From Actinomycetota bacterium (GTDB taxonomy: Bacteria > Actinomycetota > Actinomycetes > Actinomycetales > Microbacteriaceae), in NCBI GenBank assembly GCA_009703845.1, contig WLFI01000008.1:1-11739 (forward strand): a stretch of 11,739 bases of DNA, read 5' to 3'. A model generated the notes under the pieces. That model was given only the letters and a program-made list of their open reading frames with translations. It had not been told where the DNA came from and searched no databases. The translations under genes were made by a program, and so were the position numbers. This document shows positions 1-6,159 of the stretch, piece by piece (position 1 is the first letter of the stretch; the number at the start of each line of letters is the position of its first letter).

Positions 1-299
1 CCGATGACTTGCTTCGCGAAATGTATCCAGAAGAAGATTTGGGCCCGGCCGAAGAACGACTGCGAATGTTCTTAGAGCAGTACTGGGGAGGGCCTAGCAC
101 CTACCAAGAGCTCCGCGGGCATCCTCGTCTTCGTCAGCGCCACCAGCCATTCAAGATTAATCCGCAGGCTCGCGAGCGATGGTTGCACCACATGGAAAAA
201 GCGGTGGATGCACTTGAGCTACCGCCGATCAAACGAGCTGAGCTTTGGGCATATCTCGATCGTGCGGCAACCGCGATGCTCAACACTTTCGACGACTAG
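1..299 (+). CDS. glbO: Group II truncated haemoglobin (trHbO), 3' part
   Basis: This is the C-terminal 99 codons of a truncated haemoglobin; the reading frame is open at the left edge, so the N-terminus lies outside the window and the TTG at 9 is not a real start. It matches trHbO as I know it from mycobacteria: YPEEDL, then AEERLRMFLEQYWGGP, then RGHPRLRQRH. The His in RQRH is the proximal haem ligand (F8), and the Trp in RERWLHHM is the conserved TrpG8 of group II globins. The family binds O2 with very high affinity and is linked to oxygen or NO/peroxide chemistry, sometimes at the membrane; the exact role is unsettled. It ends at TAG (297-299), four bases inside the oppositely oriented neighbour. 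Family assignment is firm. Confidence 0.93.
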   Translation, partial: DDLLREMYPEEDLGPAEERLRMFLEQYWGGPSTYQELRGHPRLRQRHQPFKINPQARERWLHHMEKAVDALELPPIKRAELWAYLDRAATAMLNTFDD

Positions 300-967
300 A
301 GCGAATCGTTCGCCACTCGGGCGATTACGTGCCCGTGCATTGAGCTGAGCCTCACCCAGTTATCGACTTCGTAAACAGCGATGTCTTCTTTTTCAGTCAA
401 AAAGCCGAGTCCCGCCGCCACAAAAGCCGCACCGGTTGGCACTTTTGAACCGATTTCGATCGCGCGGCCCCAAATGCTACCGCGAATTCTTGCGGCGATT
501 GGCCCGCCAACGGACTCGGGAAGTGTTTGAGCCACCTCGGTTATGCCAGCCTTGGCTATCTCGGTCAACACTGTTTCATTGAGGGTGTCAACCTGCAGCC
601 AACCCGCCCTGGGGGGTGTGATGCCGGCCCAAGCGGCCCTTGCGTTCTCTGGCAAAACAATCTTTGAGTCTTTTGCATGCCAGAGGTCTGTCTCTAGAAC
701 TCGAGCGAGTCTGTCGAGTACGGCAGCAATCGGCACCAATGCCTCAACCTCGGTGTCGTTCGCCAATTCACAGGTGCGTAGGCCAATAACCGTTGGCCCC
801 GAATCCATTAGGCTGCCGGCAAAAATGGGTGCCACATAGGCCGCCAAAACCTGGCCGTAGGCCCTAAAGCGAACCAGCCCGTCTGCATCCATGCGCTTTG
901 CTCGTAGCAAAAAGGCCTGAAGGTCTTCGGCGGTTTCGCGGTCGGCGAGAAGGAATTCGTTTTTCAT
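296..967 (-). CDS. Uncharacterised conserved actinobacterial protein, 223 aa
   Basis: I do not recognise a named domain. The protein is soluble-looking, without signal peptide or long hydrophobic segment, Ala/Val-rich and slightly acidic. Features include a GLRTCELA segment around residues 62-69 with the only cysteine, a Trp/Gly/Pro-rich stretch around residues 113-124 and a C-terminal HGHVIARV segment. Similar hypothetical proteins lie close to globin and thioesterase genes in actinobacteria as far as I recall, so it is probably a real conserved gene. It starts at ATG (967-965) with no Shine-Dalgarno sequence, which fits a leaderless or very short-leader mRNA, and its TAG stop shares a CTAG with the glbO stop. 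Function unknown; I would not guess one. Confidence 0.8.
   Translation of the reverse strand: MKNEFLLADRETAEDLQAFLLRAKRMDADGLVRFRAYGQVLAAYVAPIFAGSLMDSGPTVIGLRTCELANDTEVEALVPIAAVLDRLARVLETDLWHAKDSKIVLPENARAAWAGITPPRAGWLQVDTLNETVLTEIAKAGITEVAQTLPESVGGPIAARIRGSIWGRAIEIGSKVPTGAAFVAAGLGFLTEKEDIAVYEVDNWVRLSSMHGHVIARVANDSL
301..335 (+). terminator. Two tandem hairpins just after glbO, possible terminator
   Basis: Directly behind the glbO stop are two perfect inverted repeats: GCGAA-TCG-TTCGC at 301-313 and CGGGC-(8 nt)-GCCCG at 318-335. There is no T-run after them, so this is not a canonical intrinsic terminator, and the bases also encode the C-terminus of the opposing gene. Termination at U-less hairpins has been proposed for actinobacteria; here it is only a candidate. 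Confidence 0.25.
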
Positions 968-1021
968 AGTCGTTATCTAAACTAGCCTGTGTGCAGCCGG
1001 CACGAGCGAAATGAGGCACAG
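968..1021. promoter_or_regulatory. Divergent promoter region, hypothetical gene / tesB
   Basis: This 54-base gap separates two divergently read genes. On the plus strand TAAACT (978-983) and TAGCCT (983-988) are -10 candidates; TAGCCT would give a leader of about 27 nt with GAGG (1013-1016), 5 nt before the tesB ATG. On the minus strand TAGTTT (984-979) or TTAGAT (980-975, 7 nt before the ATG at 967) could serve the hypothetical gene. The two promoters therefore overlap base for base. No clear -35 is visible on either side. Confidence 0.45.
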
Positions 1022-1918
1022 ATGTCAACGTCGATTCCAATTCCTACCGACCCTTTAGCCGAGTTGCTCACCACACTTAATCTCTCGGATGCTTCGGGCG
1101 CTCGAACTCGCGAAGACATCTTCATCGGCCCATCGCAGTGGATGCCTCACGGCCGCGTCTACGGCGGTCAGGTGCTTGCCCAAAGCCTCGTAGCTGCAAC
1201 TCGAACCGTGGACGATGCACGAGTTGCGCACTCGTTGCACGGCTATTTTTTGCGCGCGGGCGACATCAGCTTGCCGATTACTTTTTCGGTTGACCGCCTG
1301 CGTGATGGCCGTTCGTTCAGCACACGCCGAGTTCAGGCTTATCAAAACGGCGAACCGATTTTTTCGATGATTGCATCTTTTCAAGATGTCGACCCTGGGC
1401 TCGAACATTTCGAAGTGATGCCAGGTGACATCACTCCCCCGGAGCAACTACCCAGTGCCGCAGAACTCATGGGTGACAACCCGCATCCGGTTGCCCAGTA
1501 TTGGTCAAAGGCACGCCCGTTTGATTTGCGACACGTTGAGAAACCGATTTACTTCAGCGTTGATGGCGAGAAAGTTGCCAAGCAGGCGGTCTGGCTAAAA
1601 GCGCTTGGCGACCTACCCGACGACGCCAATCTTCACCAAGCGGGATTGGCTTACTTGAGCGACTACACGATTCTGGAATCGATCTATCGACGCCATGGAA
1701 TCGCTTGGTCGCACCCTGGATTGAAGTCGGCAAGCCTCGATCACGCCATGTGGTTTCATCGCCCAGCCAAGGTTGATGAATGGCTGTTATACGTTCAGAA
1801 CTCGCCTAGTGCCCAAGGCGGCCGAGGCCTAGCACTTGGTCACATTTACACACGCGAAGGCGAACTCGTCGCCACGGTGGCTCAAGAGGGAATGGTTCGA
1901 GTGCCTGAACTCGCCTAG
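1022..1918 (+). CDS. tesB: Acyl-CoA thioesterase II (TesB), double hotdog
   Basis: A 298-aa TesB-type thioesterase that hydrolyses acyl-CoA to free fatty acid and CoA in the cytoplasm. The N-terminal hotdog contains MPHGRVYGGQVLAQS (residues 41-55) and HGYFLRAGD; the C-terminal one contains YLSDYTIL, ASLDHAMWFHRP and VAQEGMVR. By comparison with E. coli TesB the catalytic set is Asp214, Ser238 in the position of the Thr, and Gln288. Length is normal for the family (about 285-300). I chose ATG 1022 because GAGG sits 5 nt upstream and homologues begin here; an in-frame GTG at 989 would add 11 residues and is conceivable only if the mRNA were leaderless. It ends in a CTAG shared with ettA on the other strand. 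Confidence 0.92.
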   Translation: MSTSIPIPTDPLAELLTTLNLSDASGARTREDIFIGPSQWMPHGRVYGGQVLAQSLVAATRTVDDARVAHSLHGYFLRAGDISLPITFSVDRLRDGRSFSTRRVQAYQNGEPIFSMIASFQDVDPGLEHFEVMPGDITPPEQLPSAAELMGDNPHPVAQYWSKARPFDLRHVEKPIYFSVDGEKVAKQAVWLKALGDLPDDANLHQAGLAYLSDYTILESIYRRHGIAWSHPGLKSASLDHAMWFHRPAKVDEWLLYVQNSPSAQGGRGLALGHIYTREGELVATVAQEGMVRVPELA

Positions 1919-3597
1919 TCGCGGGTTAGTCGGCGGTAGGTTGAGCGATGAGGCTTGGCAGCTTCTGCTCCTAGGCGCTCAATCTTGTTCTCTTCGTAAG
2001 AATCGAAGTTCCCTTCGAACCAGTACCACTGGTCTGGATTGTCGTCGCTACCCTCATAGGCGAGGATGTGCGTTGCAACTCTGTCTAGGAACCAGCGATC
2101 GTGTGTGATCACCACGGCGCAACCCGGAAACTCTAGTAATGCATTCTCGAGGCTCGAGAGAGTTTCTACATCGAGGTCGTTGGTTGGCTCATCGAGAAGC
2201 AACAGGTTGCCGCCCTGCTTGAGTGTCAGGGCAAGGTTCAAACGGTTGCGTTCACCACCAGAAAGAACGCCTGCTGGCTTCTGCTGGTCTGGGCCCTTGA
2301 AACCGAAAGCGGCTACGTATGCGCGCGATGGCATTTCGACTTGGCCAACCTGCATGTAATCGAGGCCGTCTGAAACTACCTCCCACAGGGTTTTGTTCGG
2401 ATCGATACCGGCACGGCTCTGGTCAACGTATGAAATCTTGACGGTTTCACCGATTTTGAGCTCTCCGCCATCAAGAGGCTCGAGGCCGACGATGGTTTTG
2501 AACAGAGTCGACTTACCAACACCGTTTGGGCCGATTACGCCCACGATTCCGTTTCGCGGAAGCGAGAACGACAGCCCGTCAATCAACTTTCGACCTTCGA
2601 AACCCTTTTGAAGGTTCTTGGCCTCTAGAACAACGTTTCCGAGTCGAGGACCAGCAGGGATTTGAATCTCTTCAAAGTCCAACTTTCTAGTCTTGTCTGC
2701 CTCGGCAGCCATCTCTTCGTATTTGGCAAGACGTGCCTTCGACTTGGTCTGACGAGCCTTCGGACTTGAGCGAACCCATTCGAGTTCGTCGCTCAGACGC
2801 TTAGAAAGCTTGGCGTCTTTCTTGCCCTGAACCTCGAGACGTTCACGCTTTTTCTCTAGGTAGGTCGAGTAGTTGCCTTCGTATGGATAAGCGCGACCGC
2901 GGTCGAGCTCGAGAATCCATTCGGCAACGTTGTCAAGGAAGTATCTATCGTGGGTAACCGCCAAAACAGCGCCCGGATACTTGGCGAGGTGCTGCTCGAG
3001 CCAAAGCACCGACTCGGCGTCAAGGTGGTTAGTTGGCTCGTCGAGAAGAAGCAGGTCTGGCTTTTCTAGAAGCAACTTGCAGAGGGCCACGCGGCGGCGC
3101 TCACCACCCGAGAGGTGGGTAACCGCGGTGTCACCGGGAGGGCAACGCAGTGCATCCATGGCCTGCTCTAGTTGGCTGTCGAGATCCCAGGCGTCTAGGT
3201 GGTCGATTTCTTCTTGTAGTTGGCCCATTTCGGCAAGGAGGGTGTCGAAATCGGCGTCTGGGTTAGCCATTTCTTCAGAGATTTGATTGAATCGGTCGAG
3301 TTTTGCCTTGATGCCCGCAACGGCGAGTTCGACATTGCCAAGAACCGTTTTCGTCTCGTCTAGCGGAGGCTCTTGCATAAGCATGCCTACGGTGAAGCCT
3401 GGGCTTAGTCGGGCCTCGCCATTGGTGGTCTGGTCTAGCCCAGCCATGATCTTTAGAACCGAAGACTTACCAGCACCGTTAGGGCCGACGACACCGATTT
3501 TTGCGCCCGGGTAGAAGGCAAGAGTCACGTCATCGAGAATGACCTTGTCGCCGTGAGCCTTTCGGGCTTTGATCATCTGGTAAATAAATTCGGCCAT
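1915..3597 (-). CDS. ettA: Energy-dependent translational throttle protein EttA (ABC-F)
   Basis: A 560-aa ABC-F protein with two ATPase domains and no membrane segments. First domain: Walker A GPNGAGKSS (38-46), signature LSGGE (162-166), Walker B DLLLLDEPTNHLD (181-193). Second: GPNGVGKST (356-364), LSGGERNRL (445-453), NLLLLDEPTNDLD (464-476). Between them is the basic P-site tRNA-interaction linker (about 244-310), and an acidic insertion near 93-135 matches the EttA arm. EttA binds the ribosomal E site and gates the first elongation step according to the ATP/ADP ratio; length equals E. coli EttA (555). Old annotations call these macrolide transporters. Both catalytic Glu residues are present. 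GAGAG (3606-3610, minus strand) lies 8 nt before the ATG. It lies downstream of the ssb paralogue, with a 115-base gap. Confidence 0.95.
   Translation of the reverse strand: MAEFIYQMIKARKAHGDKVILDDVTLAFYPGAKIGVVGPNGAGKSSVLKIMAGLDQTTNGEARLSPGFTVGMLMQEPPLDETKTVLGNVELAVAGIKAKLDRFNQISEEMANPDADFDTLLAEMGQLQEEIDHLDAWDLDSQLEQAMDALRCPPGDTAVTHLSGGERRRVALCKLLLEKPDLLLLDEPTNHLDAESVLWLEQHLAKYPGAVLAVTHDRYFLDNVAEWILELDRGRAYPYEGNYSTYLEKKRERLEVQGKKDAKLSKRLSDELEWVRSSPKARQTKSKARLAKYEEMAAEADKTRKLDFEEIQIPAGPRLGNVVLEAKNLQKGFEGRKLIDGLSFSLPRNGIVGVIGPNGVGKSTLFKTIVGLEPLDGGELKIGETVKISYVDQSRAGIDPNKTLWEVVSDGLDYMQVGQVEMPSRAYVAAFGFKGPDQQKPAGVLSGGERNRLNLALTLKQGGNLLLLDEPTNDLDVETLSSLENALLEFPGCAVVITHDRWFLDRVATHILAYEGSDDNPDQWYWFEGNFDSYEENKIERLGAEAAKPHRSTYRRLTRD
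1941..1990 (+). terminator. Nested hairpin with T-rich tail behind tesB
   Basis: TTGAGCG (1941-1947) pairs perfectly with CGCTCAA (1976-1982); within the loop AGG/CCT (1951-1953, 1970-1972) and GCAG/CTGC (1958-1961, 1965-1968) can stack on it. A T-rich stretch, TCTTGTTCTCTT, follows from 1983. This would place the end of the tesB transcript inside the last codons of ettA, which is expected when the genes overlap. The tail is interrupted, so the call is tentative. Confidence 0.33.
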
Positions 3598-3712
3598 GCC
3601 AAGAACTCTCTAGATAGGGGTTGATGCGAGGCCTCGCTTGGAAAACCCGAGAGACCAGTCGGCTCTAAGTTTAGCCGAGCGCCGCACTGATATCTCGGGC
3701 ATCCAGAGCCAA
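3598..3712 (-). promoter_or_regulatory. ettA upstream region with a 12-bp perfect palindrome
   Basis: The 115 bases between ssb and ettA hold a perfect palindrome, GCGAGGCCTCGC (3626-3637), about 30 bases before the ettA start, and a weaker inverted repeat CGGCT-(8 nt)-AGCCG (3660-3677) just behind the ssb stop. TATCTA (3616-3611, minus strand) is a poor -10 candidate 13 nt before ATG. The palindrome could be an operator; the hairpin could end the ssb message, but no T-run follows it. ettA may also be read through from ssb. Confidence 0.3.
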
Positions 3713-4147
3713 CTACTTCTTGGTTTTTTGACCGGCTAACTCGAGCTCAGGTTCGAAATCGTCGTCGCCTTCGGGCTGCGAGTCTGCCACCAGAACGGTT
3801 CGAGTGAAGACGCTCGTTCCCCAAAAGAGGTCGTGCCCAACGTGCTCAGCCTCGACCTCAACCGAGGTGCCTGCGCGTTCGCCGTTGTCCCAGTCGCGAA
3901 TCTTTAGGCGACCGGTAACGATGATTCGCTCACCCTTCTGAACCGAGGTTGAGAGGTTGATGGCGAGTTGCCTAAAGCCGGTGATAGTGAACCAGTTGGT
4001 TTCACCGTCGATCCACTTGTTCTGTTCGCGGTCAAAGCGACGTTGCGACGACGCCAGACGAAACGAGGTGATTGGAAGGCCGTCCTGCGTAATCAGATGC
4101 CTTGGAGTGGTGGCCACGAGGCCAGAAATGGTGACAAGTTCAGTCAC
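3713..4147 (-). CDS. Single-stranded DNA-binding protein paralogue
   Basis: A 144-aa SSB-family protein with one OB fold (about residues 1-107): the N-terminal beta strand TELVTISGLVA, the QRRFDREQNKWIDGETNWFTIT region with Trp45 and Trp52, and KGERIIVTGRL (71-81). It has an acidic stretch (EGDDDFEPELE, 126-136) but ends in GQKTKK, lacking the usual DDDIPF-type tip that recruits repair and replication partners. This argues for the accessory SSB found next to ettA in actinobacteria (compare Rv2478c/Rv2477c of M. tuberculosis, from memory) rather than the replicative SSB. The GTG start (4147-4145) has a strong GAAAGG (4159-4154) at 6 nt. An ATG at 4152 reads only ATG-ACG-TGA, so the GTG is the true start. 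Confidence 0.88.
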   Translation of the reverse strand: MTELVTISGLVATTPRHLITQDGLPITSFRLASSQRRFDREQNKWIDGETNWFTITGFRQLAINLSTSVQKGERIIVTGRLKIRDWDNGERAGTSVEVEAEHVGHDLFWGTSVFTRTVLVADSQPEGDDDFEPELELAGQKTKK

Positions 4148-4229
4148 GTCATACCTTTCGTTAGCGAGCGCTCAACTACTCGTAACGAAGATTGTGAGGT
4201 TTGAAACATCCACTTTGTGAGCTAGCGGC

Positions 4230-4271
4230 AAAGTTGTGCATAACTTTCGAAAGTCGAAAGCGCGCCGAAAG
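4230..4271. repeat. Nested palindromes and CGAAAG repeats upstream of ssb
   Basis: The 126 bases between msrA and ssb contain AAAGTT-(6)-AACTTT (4230-4247), overlapping a perfect 12-bp palindrome ACTTTCGAAAGT (4243-4254), plus three direct CGAAAG copies (4248-4253, 4255-4260, 4266-4271). CTTTCG-(5)-CGAAAG can also form a hairpin (4244-4260). No T-run follows on either strand, so an operator or a U-less terminator for msrA are both possible. The rest of the gap shows GAGCGCTC and no convincing -10 box. Confidence 0.4.
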
Positions 4272-4273
4272 AA

Positions 4274-4795
4274 TTACTTCAGGTAAGCGGTGAAGGCAGA
4301 ACGGGCCTTGCCCATTTTCGGGGCAACAACGGCGTTGCAGTAGCCCTGATTTGGGTTCTTAGCGAAGAAGTCCTGGTGGTACTCCTCCCCCATCCAAAAG
4401 GTTTCGGCAGGCACGATTTCGGTGACCAGTTCGCCATCCCAGATGGCCTTGGAACGCTCAAGCGCTGCTTCGAAGATTTGCTTCTGCGCAGCATCCGCGT
4501 AAAACATCGATGAACGATACTGCGTGCCAATGTCGTTGCCCTGACGGTTTAGCTGACGAGGGTCGTGAATTGTGAAGAAAATGTCGAGCACTACGTCGGC
4601 TGGAATTAACGCTTCATCGAAGTGAACACGAGCGACTTCGGCATGCCCAGTGGTACCTGAGCAAACAGCCTCATAGCCCGGGTTGTCGATGTGGCCACCC
4701 ATGTAGCCGACTTCAACGTCGATGATTCCCTTGAACTGCATGTAGCTGCTGTCGAGACACCAGAAGCAACCGCCACCTAATACGAAACTTGTCAT
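4274..4795 (-). CDS. msrA: Peptide methionine-(S)-sulfoxide reductase MsrA
   Basis: A 173-aa MsrA that reduces methionine-S-sulfoxide in damaged proteins, using thioredoxin to recycle. GCFWC (9-13) carries the catalytic Cys10; GYMGGHIDNPGYEAVCSGTTGHAEVA (30-55) and the downstream HDPRQLNRQGNDIGTQYRS are the standard substrate-binding segments; Cys153 in NQGYC is the resolving cysteine. Glu52 as general acid is present in GHAEV... (His51-Ala52-Glu53 in this numbering). Length is normal. It starts with ATG (4795-4793) 7 nt behind a TAGGCT box, so a leaderless mRNA is likely, although AGG also sits 4 nt upstream. A thioredoxin gene lies about 1 kb away on the other strand and could be its reductant. 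Identity is very sure. Confidence 0.97.
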   Translation of the reverse strand: MTSFVLGGGCFWCLDSSYMQFKGIIDVEVGYMGGHIDNPGYEAVCSGTTGHAEVARVHFDEALIPADVVLDIFFTIHDPRQLNRQGNDIGTQYRSSMFYADAAQKQIFEAALERSKAIWDGELVTEIVPAETFWMGEEYHQDFFAKNPNQGYCNAVVAPKMGKARSAFTAYLK

Positions 4796-4854
4796 GTCAC
4801 CTAGCCTAGGCTTTTTCAGAGGTCGACCAAAGACGCAGCTAGGTGAACTGGAAA
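4796..4854. promoter_or_regulatory. Palindromic divergent promoter, msrA / DMT exporter
   Basis: AGCCTAGGCT (4803-4812) is a perfect 10-bp palindrome that presents TAGGCT on both strands. On the minus strand TAGGCT (4808-4803) ends 7 nt before the msrA ATG, the spacing of a leaderless start. On the plus strand TAGGCT (4807-4812) would start transcription near 4819, leaving a leader of about 35 nt with AGGTG (4841-4845) 9 nt before the ATG at 4855. Polymerase could occupy only one direction at a time. Confidence 0.5.
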
Positions 4855-5772
4855 ATGAAAACGCGAAACCCCAAACTCGGTGCGCTTTACGCGCTCACCG
4901 GAGCGTTTTTGTTTGGGCTCAACGCCAGCACCTCGAAGGTGATCATCTCGAGTGGAATCACTGCCGAGCAGGTGGTGCTTTACCGTTCGGCGGCCACGGC
5001 GCTGCTGGCGGGTTTGGTGCTACTGGTCACGTTTAGAGCCGGATTCAAGGTTCGGCTTCGCGAATTGCCGCTGCTCGTCACTTTTGGAGTCGTCGGGGTG
5101 GGCCTCATGCAATGGGCTTATTCGCAGGCGGTCGCAGGTTTGCAGGTGGGAATTGCCCTGCTCATCGAATACACCGCAATCATTTGGGTTCCTCTTGTGT
5201 CACTCGTTCTGTTTCGCGAGAAAGTGCGGCCACGCATTTGGGTTGCTGTAGCCCTGGTGCTCGGTGGCCTGGCGGTGGTCGCAGATACCTTTGGTGGAAG
5301 CGTGCAACTTAGCCCCATGGGTTTGATGTATGCCGGTTTGGCGGCTGCCTTTCTAACCTTCTATTTCATTGCCGGTAAGCGCGTTCAGAAAACTAGAGAC
5401 ACGATGTCTGCGCTGTTTTACAGCATGCTCATCTCGACACTTTTTTGGCTGGTTGCTGCGCCCTGGTGGCAAAACCCTGTTGATCTAACCTCCGGTATCA
5501 ACCTAGGCGGCAGCCTCGCCGCGTTCACGCTTCCTACTTGGATGCTGCTCATCTGGCTTGGCATCTTTGGCTCGTTCGTTCCCATGTGGCTGTCATACCG
5601 TGCTCTGCACCATCTGAACCCAACCGGAGTGGGAATCGCTTCTACCGCCGAGACGGTTTTTGCATTTGGGTTCGGGCTTCTGTGGCTGGGAGAATCGTTT
5701 TCGGCGCTGCAACTGGTCGGCGGCGTCTTGGTAATCGGCGGAATCGTTTTAGCGCAGACAAAGAAAAGTTAG
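4855..5772 (+). CDS. EamA/DMT-family membrane transporter
   Basis: A 305-aa inner-membrane protein of the drug/metabolite transporter superfamily with about ten hydrophobic helices arranged as two EamA repeats. The first repeat opens with LGALYALTGAFLFGLNASTSK and includes RSAATALLAGLVLL; the second ends with the typical TAETVFAFGFGLLWLGE segment and a last helix LVGGVLVIGGIVLAQTKK. Such proteins usually export amino acids or other small metabolites by proton exchange; the substrate cannot be read from sequence. ATG 4855 is preferred because AGGTG lies 9 nt upstream; the in-frame GTG at 4843 overlaps that ribosome-binding site. The thioredoxin gene starts 6 nt after its stop, so they form a two-gene operon. 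Confidence 0.88.
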   Translation: MKTRNPKLGALYALTGAFLFGLNASTSKVIISSGITAEQVVLYRSAATALLAGLVLLVTFRAGFKVRLRELPLLVTFGVVGVGLMQWAYSQAVAGLQVGIALLIEYTAIIWVPLVSLVLFREKVRPRIWVAVALVLGGLAVVADTFGGSVQLSPMGLMYAGLAAAFLTFYFIAGKRVQKTRDTMSALFYSMLISTLFWLVAAPWWQNPVDLTSGINLGGSLAAFTLPTWMLLIWLGIFGSFVPMWLSYRALHHLNPTGVGIASTAETVFAFGFGLLWLGESFSALQLVGGVLVIGGIVLAQTKKS

Positions 5773-5778
5773 GCACCA

Positions 5779-6156
5779 ATGGCAACTCTTGAGCTATCAG
5801 CAAGCAACTTCGGTGAAACAGTCACCGCCGAAGGAATCAAAATCATCGATTTCTGGGCCGAGTGGTGCGGGCCCTGTCGCCAGTTCGCCCCGATTTTCGA
5901 AGAAGCATCGACGAAGCATCCAGATATTGTTTTCGGCAAGATTGACACCGAAGCCGAGCGGCAGCTTGCGGCGGATGCTCAAATAACGTCTATCCCGACG
6001 CTCATGGCCTTTCGTGATGGCGTGTTGCTTTTCAACCAGGCCGGTGCGCTACCGGGCGCTGCGCTTGAGCAGCTGATCGCAGCTTTGAGGGCGGTTGACA
6101 TGGATGCTGTGCGGGCAGACATCGCTAAACAAGATGCCGAGCGAACCAGGCCCTGA
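5779..6156 (+). CDS. trxA: Thioredoxin
   Basis: A 125-aa thioredoxin: FWAEWCGPCRQFAP carries the redox pair Cys30/Cys33, the buried Asp of KIIDFW (Asp24) is present, and SIPT (71-74) provides the cis-proline. It reduces protein disulfides in the cytoplasm; there is no signal peptide. It is some 15 residues longer than classical thioredoxins, with a charged C-terminal tail (VRADIAKQDAERTRP). It follows the DMT gene by 6 bases with only a weak AGG upstream, implying co-transcription. It may serve the nearby MsrA, but thioredoxins are general reductants. The stop lies 3 bases from the end of the convergent gene. Confidence 0.93.
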   Translation: MATLELSASNFGETVTAEGIKIIDFWAEWCGPCRQFAPIFEEASTKHPDIVFGKIDTEAERQLAADAQITSIPTLMAFRDGVLLFNQAGALPGAALEQLIAALRAVDMDAVRADIAKQDAERTRP

Positions 6157-6159
6157 CAA

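Noticed and set aside
543..839. Plus-strand open frame inside the 223-aa hypothetical gene
   Set aside because: Ser/Ala-rich translation without recognisable features or upstream signals; it lies fully within a better supported gene on the other strand.
989..1021. Upstream GTG start for tesB adding 11 residues
   Set aside because: The extra residues (MCSRHERNEAQ) do not look like family sequence, while ATG 1022 has GAGG at 5 nt. Only 5'-end mapping could revive a leaderless GTG start.
2930..3514. Plus-strand open frames opposite ettA
   Set aside because: Antisense of a highly conserved ABC-F gene; the Ser/Arg-rich products are typical shadow translations.
1915..3597. Antibiotic-resistance ABC-F or macrolide exporter
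   Set aside because: No transmembrane segment, and the length, arm and linker fit the housekeeping EttA subfamily rather than Vga/Lsa/Msr-type resistance proteins.
4244..4260. Classical intrinsic terminator for msrA
   Set aside because: The hairpin is A/T-rich with only a few GC pairs and lacks a T-run on the minus strand.
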